A stretch of 64,000 nucleotides of DNA from Thioalkalivibrio sulfidiphilus HL-EbGr7 (lineage in GTDB: Bacteria > Pseudomonadota > Gammaproteobacteria > Ectothiorhodospirales > Ectothiorhodospiraceae). Shown in pieces: positions 42,287-49,534 of this stretch (positions are counted from its first letter, which is position 1; each line of letters starts with the position of its first letter). The notes under the pieces are model-generated. The model saw nothing but the letters and a program-made list of their open reading frames with translations. It searched no databases and was not told the DNA's origin. A program made the translations under genes and the position numbers. The stretch spans positions 1,674,001-1,738,000 of the forward strand of contig NC_011901.1 of assembly GCF_000021985.1 (NCBI RefSeq). The letters are read 5' to 3'.

Positions 42287-43039
42287 TCACATGTCCATCA
42301 ACAACTTGACGATGATCGCCGCGATGATCGCCAGGGTGATGCGCTTGATCCACACAGCCCCGCGAGGCCCCAGGGTCATGTGGGCCGCCAGCCAGGCCCC
42401 GGCCATGCTGCCCACGGCCAGCACCAGGCCGAAGCCCCAGTGCACGTTGCCGGTGGCGACGAAGATGCCCAGGGCAGGGAGCATGTAGATCAGCACCACC
42501 AGCACCTTGAGGATGTTCACCTGCACCAGGTCGATGCGCAGGATGCGGTAGAGCAGGACGATGAACAGGATGCCCACGGCCACCTGGATGAAGCCGCCGT
42601 AGAAGCCGATCACCGCCATGACCAGGATCACCGGCCAGCGCAGATGGCTCTCGTCCAGGTACAGGGTCTCCCGGTGCACCGGCATGGGCAGCAGCATGAG
42701 CACCGAGGAGCCCACCATCACAAGGATCAGGATCCAGCGGAACAGGTCCTCGCCCACCAGGGTGGCCACCCAGGCCCCGACGATGGCCCCCAGCACGGCC
42801 GGCACCGAGAGCTTCAGACCCAGGCGCAGGTGACGGTGCCCGGCGCTGCGGTACTTCCAGGTGGCGGTGATGTTCTGCAGCACGATGCCCACCCGGTTGG
42901 TGCCGTTGGCGGTGGTGCTGTCCAGGCCCATGAACATGAGCACCGGCAGGGTGAGCATGGAGCCGCCTGCGCTCATCACGTTGAGGAAACCCGACAGGGC
43001 CCCTGCCGCGAGCAGCAGCAATGCCTGTTCCAGGCTCAT
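42287..43039 (-). CDS. TauE/SafE-family sulfite or sulfonate exporter
   Basis: The 250-residue membrane protein has about seven to eight hydrophobic segments and the family pattern: QALLLLAAGALSGFLNVMSAGGSMLTLPVLMFMGLDSTTANGTNRVGIVLQN at the N-terminus, with the conserved glycine/asparagine-rich helix. GLKLSVPAVLGAIVGAWVATLVG and VIGFYGGFIQVAVGILFIVLLY follow. Members export sulfite, sulfoacetate or similar anions (family knowledge). One base separates it from the TRAP permease gene upstream on the same strand. An organic sulfur compound imported by TRAP and a sulfur product exported here is a plausible reading. Confidence 0.88.
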   Translation of the reverse strand: MSLEQALLLLAAGALSGFLNVMSAGGSMLTLPVLMFMGLDSTTANGTNRVGIVLQNITATWKYRSAGHRHLRLGLKLSVPAVLGAIVGAWVATLVGEDLFRWILILVMVGSSVLMLLPMPVHRETLYLDESHLRWPVILVMAVIGFYGGFIQVAVGILFIVLLYRILRIDLVQVNILKVLVVLIYMLPALGIFVATGNVHWGFGLVLAVGSMAGAWLAAHMTLGPRGAVWIKRITLAIIAAIIVKLLMDM

Positions 43040-43040
43040 G

Positions 43041-45014
43041 TCAGACCGCGTACCGGCGGTAGCGCCAGACGCCGAACAGGCTCATGGCCAGGGCGGGTGC
43101 GGCGAAGGCCGCGGCGGTGGTGTTGTCGGGATGGAACACGGCGCCGCCGGCGATGCCCGCGAGCACGAGACGAAGCAGGATGTCCGGGCCGCGCGCATAA
43201 CCGAAGCTGCCCTGCAGGGCAAAGCTGATGGCCAGCGTTCCGATCAGCACCAGGACAAAGGCCGGCAGCTGGGCGAGACCCGGCGTCACCACCAGTTCCG
43301 GCCGGGTGAACACGGCACCCATCATGAGCATCAGCGGCATGCAGATCACCATGGCCACCATCATGGTGCGCACGAAGGGCGCTTCCGCGATGCGCGAGGT
43401 GACGGCTGCGGTCACCGAGGTGGGCGGTGACAGTTCACCGAACACCGCCACCATGAAGGCGAAGAAGTGCACCACCCAGGGGTCGACGCCGGCGCGGATC
43501 ATGAACGGCGAGACCACGATGGCGATGATGATGTAGGTGGGCGCCACGGGCAGGCCCATGCCGATGATGTAGCCGAAGCCGAAGCCCACCAGCACCATCA
43601 GCGCCAGATTGATGCCGGCGCCTTCCATGAGCAGGATGCCCACCTTGGTGGGGACACCGGTGATGGTGAAGGTGGCGGTGAGGATGCCCAGGGTGGCCAG
43701 CAGGATGGTCAGCTCCGCCGTGATGCTGGCATAGGATTCGATCATGCGCAGCAGGGGGCGCGTGAACCAGGTGAAGGAATACTTCCGGCCCTTGATGCTG
43801 CGCACGATAAACGCGAGCGCCAGGAAGATGAACAGGTAGCTGAACACCGTCTGGGCCGCGGCCATGGCGGGCCGGCGCTCGACACCCATGAAATAGATCA
43901 GGCCTGCGACGGCGATGAAGTAGGCGGCGATGTTGGCCCAGTCCATGAAATTCATGGGCTCGGCCCTGGGCGATACGGCACGCTTGTAATAGCGTCCCGC
44001 CAGCATCCACACCGCGAAGGCGACCCCAATGTAGAAGATGATGGCCGGTGCAAAACCCCGGGCCACCACCTCGAAGTAGCTGGTGCCCAGGTAATCGGCC
44101 ATGAGGAAGGCGGCGATGCCCATGAGCGGCGGCATGAGCTGCCCACCCAGGGAGGAGGCGGTCTCCACCGCCGCCGCCGTGACCCGGGGAAAGCCGGCCT
44201 TGATGAGCACCGGGATGGTGGCAGTGCCCGTGGTGGCCGCGTTAGCGGCCCCGGAGCCGGAGACCGCAGCCACACCGAAGGAGCCGATCACCGCCGCCTG
44301 GGGCAGCAGGCGAGGGGAGCGCACGGCAATGCGGGTTGAGCCCAACAGGATGGAGTCGATGCAGCCGAAGGCGCGCAGCGCCGCCAGCACCAGGATAAAG
44401 GAACCGATCAGGGTGAGCCCCAGCTGGGGCAGACGCTCGAACACCCCGGTGGACATCTCCACGCTCACCGCGCTGGCCACCCGGTTCCAGGTCATGCCCG
44501 GGTGGTTAAAGAGGCCCGGCACCAGGTAGCCGTAGACCGTGTAGAGGATCAGGAGGATGTTCAACACGAACAGCGCGAAGTAGCGCCTGCGGGTGTACTC
44601 CATCACCAGGGCGGCCACGGCCACGCCCACCGCCAGGTCGTGGGTGTTCCACAGCCCCAGGCGGTAGATGCGGATCTCGTCGAACTCGCGCACCAGGTAG
44701 TGGATGGCATAGAGACAGATCGCGCAATAGACCAGCGCGATGAGAAACGGCGCCACATGGCCCAGCCGCGGGTAGAGATCCCCCCGGCGCAGGTCGTTGA
44801 GGTAGACGATGCAGATGGTGAGCGGCACGCCCACCACCGCCAGCAGGGTAGGGCCACCCGCCCCGGTGACGAAGTACCGGGACAGGTGGAAGAAGAAATA
44901 CGCCCCGACGAGATAGAACAGGACCTCCGCCGCCAGCCGCAACCCGCGTTGCAGGGGTGGCAGATCCGCATACCAGTCCGACAGCCTTGTGACGGCGACG
45001 GAGGTCTCGCTCAT
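43041..45014 (-). CDS. TRAP transporter fused permease (DctQ-DctM type)
   Basis: The 657-residue membrane protein has roughly 16 or more hydrophobic segments. It combines the small (DctQ) and large (DctM) TRAP subunits into one chain, as TAXI-type systems do. SGAANAATTGTATIPVLIKAGFPRVTAAAVETASSLGGQLMPPLMGIAAFLMADYLG (near 255-310) is the characteristic region of the large subunit. GFGFGYIIGMGLPVAPTYIIIAIVVSPFMIRAGVDPWVVHFFAFMVAVFGELSPPTSVTAAV is the matching second half near 480-545. It uses ion gradients to import the ligand handed over by the TAXI binding protein encoded upstream. Confidence 0.92.
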   Translation of the reverse strand: MSETSVAVTRLSDWYADLPPLQRGLRLAAEVLFYLVGAYFFFHLSRYFVTGAGGPTLLAVVGVPLTICIVYLNDLRRGDLYPRLGHVAPFLIALVYCAICLYAIHYLVREFDEIRIYRLGLWNTHDLAVGVAVAALVMEYTRRRYFALFVLNILLILYTVYGYLVPGLFNHPGMTWNRVASAVSVEMSTGVFERLPQLGLTLIGSFILVLAALRAFGCIDSILLGSTRIAVRSPRLLPQAAVIGSFGVAAVSGSGAANAATTGTATIPVLIKAGFPRVTAAAVETASSLGGQLMPPLMGIAAFLMADYLGTSYFEVVARGFAPAIIFYIGVAFAVWMLAGRYYKRAVSPRAEPMNFMDWANIAAYFIAVAGLIYFMGVERRPAMAAAQTVFSYLFIFLALAFIVRSIKGRKYSFTWFTRPLLRMIESYASITAELTILLATLGILTATFTITGVPTKVGILLMEGAGINLALMVLVGFGFGYIIGMGLPVAPTYIIIAIVVSPFMIRAGVDPWVVHFFAFMVAVFGELSPPTSVTAAVTSRIAEAPFVRTMMVAMVICMPLMLMMGAVFTRPELVVTPGLAQLPAFVLVLIGTLAISFALQGSFGYARGPDILLRLVLAGIAGGAVFHPDNTTAAAFAAPALAMSLFGVWRYRRYAV

Positions 45015-45038
45015 GGGGCCGGTTCCGCTGACCGGCCC

Positions 45039-46076
45039 TTAGCGTGAGGCGATGCGATCGTTCCAGGCGTCGTCCCAGGCGCCTTTTTCCCGCAGATAAC
45101 GGGCCAGGCCCGGATGCACCTTCACGGAATCCACCGAGGCGGCCACGCCGCGGCGCTGGATGCCCACCATGTCGGCGGCGATCTGGCGGAAGGCGGAATC
45201 GGACTGGGCCAGTTCTGCCGCGTTGGCCTCGATGGTCATGAGCTTGCGGTAGACGTCCTCCTCGGGGACTTCCAGACCCACGTGGAAGCCGTAGAAGAAG
45301 GGCACCAGCACCACCTTGTCCACGCGGGCGTTGCGGAACACGCTGCCGTCCACTTCCACCACGTCCAGTCCTGCGGCGCGCAGCTTCGCGATCTCAGCCT
45401 CGGAGGGATTGAGTGCGGCCACATCGGTGGCCGTCATGGCCTCGTTCACCCAGGGGGCGGGGTTGGACTCACCGGTGCTGTAGATGATGAAGGCGTCGAT
45501 ATTGCGCTCCGCCAGGGAGGAGGCCGCAAGCCCCAGGTCCAGCTCCACGTAGCGATGACCGACCTCCAGGGTCTCCATGGCCCGCTCCAGCTGGGCGCGC
45601 ACATCCCAGGGGGCGGGGCCGCTGAACACCGGACGGCCACGCAGGTCACCCCAGCCGGAATAGCGCTCGCGGTCCGCGGCACGCACCCCCAGGCCCACCT
45701 CCATGGTGTAGGCCCAGAAGGACTGCACCGGCTCGCGCTGCATCTGCGCCGAAAAGCCGCGGAAACGACCCGAATCGGTGGCCAGCTCGCGGAAGGCGAT
45801 ATCGGCACCGTAGTAGCCGTCGAACTGGTTGGTGGCATAACCGCGCACCGTGGCGAGTGCCCCGGGGGTGGGCAGCACGGTGATGGAGTAATCGGGCATC
45901 TCCCGGTTCAGCATGGCCATCAGCGCCACCTTGGCCCGGTGCCCGGCGGAACCCACGGCCGAGGTGGCCCAGCGGATCTGCTTGACCTGTTGGGCCTCGG
46001 CGGTAGGGATCTGCGAGAGTCCCAGCGGGAAGGCGATGAGCAGACCTGCGATGGCTGCCATCAGGCGGTATTTCAT
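45039..46076 (-). CDS. TAXI-family TRAP solute-binding protein
   Basis: From the ATG at 46076 (after GGAGGAG) the protein is 345 residues with a signal peptide, MKYRLMAAIAGLLIAFPLG, then SQIPTAEA. Residues about 32-60 read QIRWATSAVGSAGHRAKVALMAMLNREMPDYSITVLPTPGALATVRGYATNQFDGYYG, typical of TAXI periplasmic binding proteins for TRAP transporters. An upstream in-frame extension to 46133 lacks a signal and was rejected. It is the first gene of the operon TAXI-TRAP-TauE. Ligands of TAXI systems are mostly unknown. Glutamate-like and other carboxylates or sulfonates are candidates. Confidence 0.9.
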   Translation of the reverse strand: MKYRLMAAIAGLLIAFPLGLSQIPTAEAQQVKQIRWATSAVGSAGHRAKVALMAMLNREMPDYSITVLPTPGALATVRGYATNQFDGYYGADIAFRELATDSGRFRGFSAQMQREPVQSFWAYTMEVGLGVRAADRERYSGWGDLRGRPVFSGPAPWDVRAQLERAMETLEVGHRYVELDLGLAASSLAERNIDAFIIYSTGESNPAPWVNEAMTATDVAALNPSEAEIAKLRAAGLDVVEVDGSVFRNARVDKVVLVPFFYGFHVGLEVPEEDVYRKLMTIEANAAELAQSDSAFRQIAADMVGIQRRGVAASVDSVKVHPGLARYLREKGAWDDAWNDRIASR

Positions 46077-46264
46077 GGTGTCTCTCCTCCGTTGAGGGCC
46101 TCGGCTGGCTGCCTCCTGCACACCTTGGCCCATCGTTTGCTTTTATGTTCCATCAAACAAATTTAGCCCAGTCCTGAAATTTTGCCTGTGGCTGTTTCCG
46201 TGCCCTGAACTCGAACCGGCTCTCCGGGGACAAATGATCTGCCACCCAGAACAGGCACTCCCCC

Positions 46265-47020
46265 ATGGCCAGCCACCAGACCCAAGCCCAGCCCGGTTCC
46301 GTCGACCCGGAAGAAGTCGCCCGCTACACCGCCCTGGCGGAAAAGTGGTGGGACACCACGGGCCCGTTCTGGCCCCTGCACACCCTCAACCGGCTCCGGG
46401 TGGCCTACATCCGGGACCGGCTGTGCGAACGCCTGGACCGGGACCCGGCGTCAGCGCGCCCCCTGGAAGGCCTCAAGGTGCTGGACATCGGCTGTGGCGG
46501 CGGCATCCTCAGCGAATCCATGGCCCGTCTGGGCGCCGATGTCCACGGCATCGATGTCACGCCCCGCAACATCGCCGTTGCTTCCCTGCACGCCCAGGGC
46601 CAGGACCTGCCCCTGCGCTACGAGACAGTCTCCGCCGAGGAACTGGCCGAGCGGGGCGAGCAGTACGACCTGGTGCTGAACATGGAGGTGGTGGAGCACG
46701 TGGCCGACCTGCCGGGTTTCATGGCTGCCTGCAACCGCCTGGTACGCCCCGGCGGTTACGGCTTCATCGCCACCATCAACCGCAATCCGGTCTCATTCCT
46801 GGTGGCCATCCTGGGTGCCGAATACCTCCTGCGCTGGCTGCCCCGGGGCACCCACCAGTGGCGGCGATTCCCGAAGCCGGGGGAACTGGAATCCCTGCTG
46901 GCCGCGGATGGCCTTGAGGTCATCGAGCGCATCGGCGTGCGGGTAACCCCCTTCACCCGGGGCATGTCGCTTACTCGCTACCTGGGGGTGAACTACATGC
47001 TCATGACCCACAGGCCCTGA
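46265..47020 (+). CDS. ubiG: Ubiquinone biosynthesis O-methyltransferase
   Basis: UbiG methylates both hydroxyl groups made during ubiquinone ring modification, using SAM. The 251-residue protein has the family start VDPEEVARYTALAEKWWDTTGPFWPLHTLNRLRVAYI and the SAM motif I VLDIGCGGGILSESMARLGADVHGIDV near residues 73-99. Then come YDLVLNMEVVEHVADLPGFM and the late RYLGVNYMLMTHR. It acts in the cytoplasm at the inner membrane. It is transcribed divergently from the TAXI gene, with the promoter region in 46077-46264. Confidence 0.96.
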   Translation: MASHQTQAQPGSVDPEEVARYTALAEKWWDTTGPFWPLHTLNRLRVAYIRDRLCERLDRDPASARPLEGLKVLDIGCGGGILSESMARLGADVHGIDVTPRNIAVASLHAQGQDLPLRYETVSAEELAERGEQYDLVLNMEVVEHVADLPGFMAACNRLVRPGGYGFIATINRNPVSFLVAILGAEYLLRWLPRGTHQWRRFPKPGELESLLAADGLEVIERIGVRVTPFTRGMSLTRYLGVNYMLMTHRP

Positions 47021-47098
47021 GACCGATGCCCCGCGCGTCCTACCAGACCTGGGTAGCCGGCCCCATGTCAGGACAGACCGAACCGGATCTTTGAATCC

Positions 47099-47260
47099 AT
47101 GCCGGGACACCGCAAACCGCATCTGCCGGAACGCTTCTGTGCCATATGCGGCAGGCCATTCAGCTGGCGACGGCGCTGGGCCCGGTGCTGGGAAGCGGTG
47201 AAGTACTGCTCCGACGCCTGCCGCCGGCGTCGCCACCAGAAAGAGAGAGAAGTGCAGTGA
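47099..47260 (+). CDS. DUF2256 small zinc-finger-like protein
   Basis: A 53-residue protein begins MPGHRKPHLPERFCAICGRP and continues with FSWRRRWARCWEAVKYCSDACRRRR. This is the DUF2256 pattern: CxxC, then W and C, then CSDxCRRR. The two cysteine pairs suggest a small zinc-binding fold, and the tail is strongly basic. The start ATG at 47099 lies 78 bases after ubiG. Homologues are small and uncharacterised, sometimes beside cryptochrome-related genes. The gene is short and easily missed by automatic calling. Confidence 0.85.
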   Translation: MPGHRKPHLPERFCAICGRPFSWRRRWARCWEAVKYCSDACRRRRHQKEREVQ

Positions 47261-47327
47261 TAGGGCGGGCCGTGCCCGCCATGATCCGACGCGACGAAGA
47301 TGAGCAGGCGGCCATGGGCCGCCCTAT
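47260..47327. repeat. Palindrome with ATAGGGCGGGCC/GGGCCGCCCTAT arms
   Basis: ATAGGGCGGGCCGTGCCCGC starts at 47260 and meets the complementary arm ending GGGCCGCCCTAT at 47327, with several mismatches. It lies between the convergent DUF2256 and sohB genes and may act as a bidirectional terminator. Confidence 0.6.
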
Positions 47328-47331
47328 GAAT

Positions 47332-48336
47332 CTAGACGGAATCCCTGTGCAGCGCCCGCTCAATGGCCCCTTCCACCGCCAGGGTGATGCGCCGTGCCAG
47401 TGGTTCGCGCTTCTGGTAATGGACCTCGTAGAGATCCGCCTCCTTTGACAGCCCCATGAGCAGGTCGTCGCTGGTGGCCAGTTCGTCCACCAGGCCGAGC
47501 GGCAAAGCCTGTTCGCCGTACCAGTGTTCGCCGGTGGCGAGCTTGTCCAGATCCAGGGTAGGGCGGTAACGCTTCAGATACCCCTTGAACAACGCGTGGA
47601 TCTCTTCCAGTTCCTGCTTGAACTTCTCACGACCCTCGGGGGTGTTCTCGCCCAGCACGGTCAGGGTGCGCTTGAACTGCCCGGCGGTGTGCATCTCGAT
47701 GTCCACGTCGTGACGCTTGAGCAGACGGTTGACGTTGGGGATCTGTGCCACCACGCCGATGGAGCCGACGATGGCGAACGGGGCGGCGACAATGCGGTTG
47801 GCCACCGCCGCCATGAGGTAGCCGCCGCTCGCGGCCACCCGGTCCACGGCCACAGTCAGATCCACACCTGCCTCCCGCAGCCGCGCCAGTTGTGCCGCAC
47901 CCAGTCCGTAGGGCGCCACCAGGCCGCCGCCGCTCTCGATGCAGGCCACCACCCGATCCTGGCCGGGGCGTGCCTGGGTGAGCACCGCCGAGACCTCCTG
48001 GCGCAGGTTGTCCACGTGGGTGGCGCGGATGTCACCGTGAAAGCGCAGTACGAACACCCGGGGCCGGTTCTCGTCCCGGGCCTTTTCCTCCGCCTTCGAC
48101 TCCTTCTTGAACTGGCGCACCAGTTTCTTGGCCGCGCGTCCTCCGGACATGGCGTGCTTGAGGGTGCGTTCCATGTCCCGGTAGCGGTCATTGAGGCGCT
48201 TGACCGTGAGCTGCTCCCGGGTGCGCTCCCGCCCCCGGGTCGCCAGGGCCACGAGCGTGCCGAACAGCACCAGGGCCGCGAACAGCAGGGTGAGGGTCTT
48301 GGCGAGAAACAGGCCATAGTCCTGAATGAATTCCAT
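47332..48336 (-). CDS. sohB: Inner-membrane serine protease SohB (S49 family)
   Basis: SohB is an S49 signal-peptide-peptidase-like protease anchored in the inner membrane. The 334-residue protein has an N-terminal anchor (LFLAKTLTLLFAALVLFGTLVAL) and a basic, charged linker. The catalytic part has VFVLRFHGDIRATHVDNLRQEVSAVL, then VACIESGGGLVAPYG, then the nucleophile region DRVAASGGYLMAAVANRIVAAPFAIVGSIGVVAQIPN. It continues with HTAGQFKRTLTVLGENTPEGREKF, a stretch typical of SohB. It is convergent with the DUF2256 gene and downstream of an uncharacterised gene on the same strand. Confidence 0.95.
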   Translation of the reverse strand: MEFIQDYGLFLAKTLTLLFAALVLFGTLVALATRGRERTREQLTVKRLNDRYRDMERTLKHAMSGGRAAKKLVRQFKKESKAEEKARDENRPRVFVLRFHGDIRATHVDNLRQEVSAVLTQARPGQDRVVACIESGGGLVAPYGLGAAQLARLREAGVDLTVAVDRVAASGGYLMAAVANRIVAAPFAIVGSIGVVAQIPNVNRLLKRHDVDIEMHTAGQFKRTLTVLGENTPEGREKFKQELEEIHALFKGYLKRYRPTLDLDKLATGEHWYGEQALPLGLVDELATSDDLLMGLSKEADLYEVHYQKREPLARRITLAVEGAIERALHRDSV

Positions 48337-48368
48337 GAGTTTTCCTTATGTCATCGAAATTTCGTGAA

Positions 48369-48431
48369 CAAGTGGCAAGGAAATGCGCTCTGCGTCCTTC
48401 CTTGCCACTAGCCACTTGAGACTTGCCACTG
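48369..48431. repeat. Inverted repeat of CAAGTGGCAAGG words overlapping a gene end
   Basis: CAAGTGGCAAGGAA at 48369-48382 is complementary to TTCCTTGCCACTAGCCACTTG at 48398-48418, and a third GACTTGCCACTG copy follows at 48420-48431. The last few codons and stop of the minus-strand gene 48408-48794 lie inside it, so the repeat has apparently reset the end of that protein. Confidence 0.65.
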
Positions 48432-48794
48432 CTTCTCAAGCCCTTCACGCCACTGGGCCACGAAATCCTCCAGGGTCTCGACGAAGTCCGGATCCTGCTC
48501 CGTGCGGTTGATGGTGGCATGGATCACCACGTGCTCCGGGGCTGGCGGGTTGCCGGTGGTCAGGGTCCAGGACAGGGCATTGGCGCACTGGGGCAGGGTG
48601 AAGCGTACACCGCCGTGTATCGCCTGGCGGCAGACGTCGAATTCTCCCCACACGGTCCACACCCGCCCCCGGTCCGCGTCGTTGACCTCAAGCAGGCGTT
48701 CGATGGAGGGGCAGAGCACCGGCAGTTGCTCAAGCGGGATGGCGCGCAGGGTATCGGGCGTGGCGTGGACCCGGGCGATGGCGAAAAACTCCAT
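48408..48794 (-). CDS. Conserved hypothetical protein
   Basis: This 128-residue cytoplasmic protein is not recognised. It begins MEFFAIARVHATPDTLRAIP and has a mixed alpha/beta pattern with DRGRVWTVWGEFDVCRQAIHGGVRFTLPQCANALSWTLTTG in the middle and PEHVVIHATINRTEQDPDFVETLEDFVAQWREGLEKQW near the end. Two cysteines are at about residues 74 and 89. The final WQVSSG is encoded by the repeat at 48369-48431, so the ancestral end was probably a little earlier or different. It lies upstream of sohB, on the same strand. No function can be suggested beyond possible co-expression with sohB. Confidence 0.65.
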   Translation of the reverse strand: MEFFAIARVHATPDTLRAIPLEQLPVLCPSIERLLEVNDADRGRVWTVWGEFDVCRQAIHGGVRFTLPQCANALSWTLTTGNPPAPEHVVIHATINRTEQDPDFVETLEDFVAQWREGLEKQWQVSSG

Positions 48795-48937
48795 GGGGCA
48801 GTGCTCGTCAGTGGCTGGATGCCGTCAGTATCGGGCCGTGTGACCCGCGATTCAATGCAGGCGGTGTCGTGCAGCGGTCACCTCTTCCGGTACACTTCGG
48901 TGCATTCCGATCAACCCAGACAACAGGATACTGTGGC

Positions 48938-49528
48938 ATGGAAATGAAATGGGTCTTCCTGGTTCTGTTCATCGCGTTGTTGCTGTTCGTCGTGACCGTC
49001 TACAACCGCCTGGTCACGGCCCGCAACCGCTACAAGAACGCCTTCGCCCAGATCGACGTGCAGCTCACCCGGCGCCACGACCTGATCCCCAACCTGGTGG
49101 AGGTGGCCCAGCGCTACATGGCCCATGAGAAGGACACCCTGGAAGCGGTGATCAAGGCCCGCAACCAGGCCGCGAGCATCCTCGAGGAGGTGGCGTCCGA
49201 TCCAGGCAACGTCGCCGCCATGCAGAAACTCTCCGGTGCCGAGCAGGGGTTGTCCGGCGTGCTGGGCCGCCTGTTCGCCCTGTCCGAGAACTACCCGGAT
49301 CTGAAGGCCAACCAGAACATGATGCAGCTCTCCGAGGAGCTCACCAGCACCGAGAACCGGGTGGCCTTCGCCCGCCAGGCCTTCAACGACGCGGTGATGG
49401 ACTACAACGTCACCCGCGAGGTGTTCCCCAACAACCTGATCGCCAACAACTTCGGTTTCCGCGAGGCCGCGCTGCTGGAAGTGGACGCCCCGGAGAAGCG
49501 CGAGGCGGTGCGCGTCGCCTTCAAGTAA
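48938..49528 (+). CDS. LemA family protein
   Basis: The 196-residue protein has one N-terminal membrane helix (WVFLVLFIALLLFVVTVY), after which the family core follows: NRLVTARNRYKNAFAQIDVQLTRRHDLIPNLVEVAQRYMAHEKDTLEAVIKARNQA. It then shows a helical bundle with LSGVLGRLFALSENYPDLKANQNMMQLSEELTSTENRVAFARQAFNDAVMDYN, the LemA signature. The short leader fits the N-out topology known for LemA proteins. It lies 6 bases before the M48 protease gene, a common pairing of LemA with an HtpX-like protease. Confidence 0.93.
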   Translation: MEMKWVFLVLFIALLLFVVTVYNRLVTARNRYKNAFAQIDVQLTRRHDLIPNLVEVAQRYMAHEKDTLEAVIKARNQAASILEEVASDPGNVAAMQKLSGAEQGLSGVLGRLFALSENYPDLKANQNMMQLSEELTSTENRVAFARQAFNDAVMDYNVTREVFPNNLIANNFGFREAALLEVDAPEKREAVRVAFK

Positions 49529-49534
49529 GCCCTC

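Noticed and set aside
41246-43228. Open frame of 660 codons on the plus strand
   Set aside because: It spans three minus-strand genes with clear protein families, and its own sequence has no motif.
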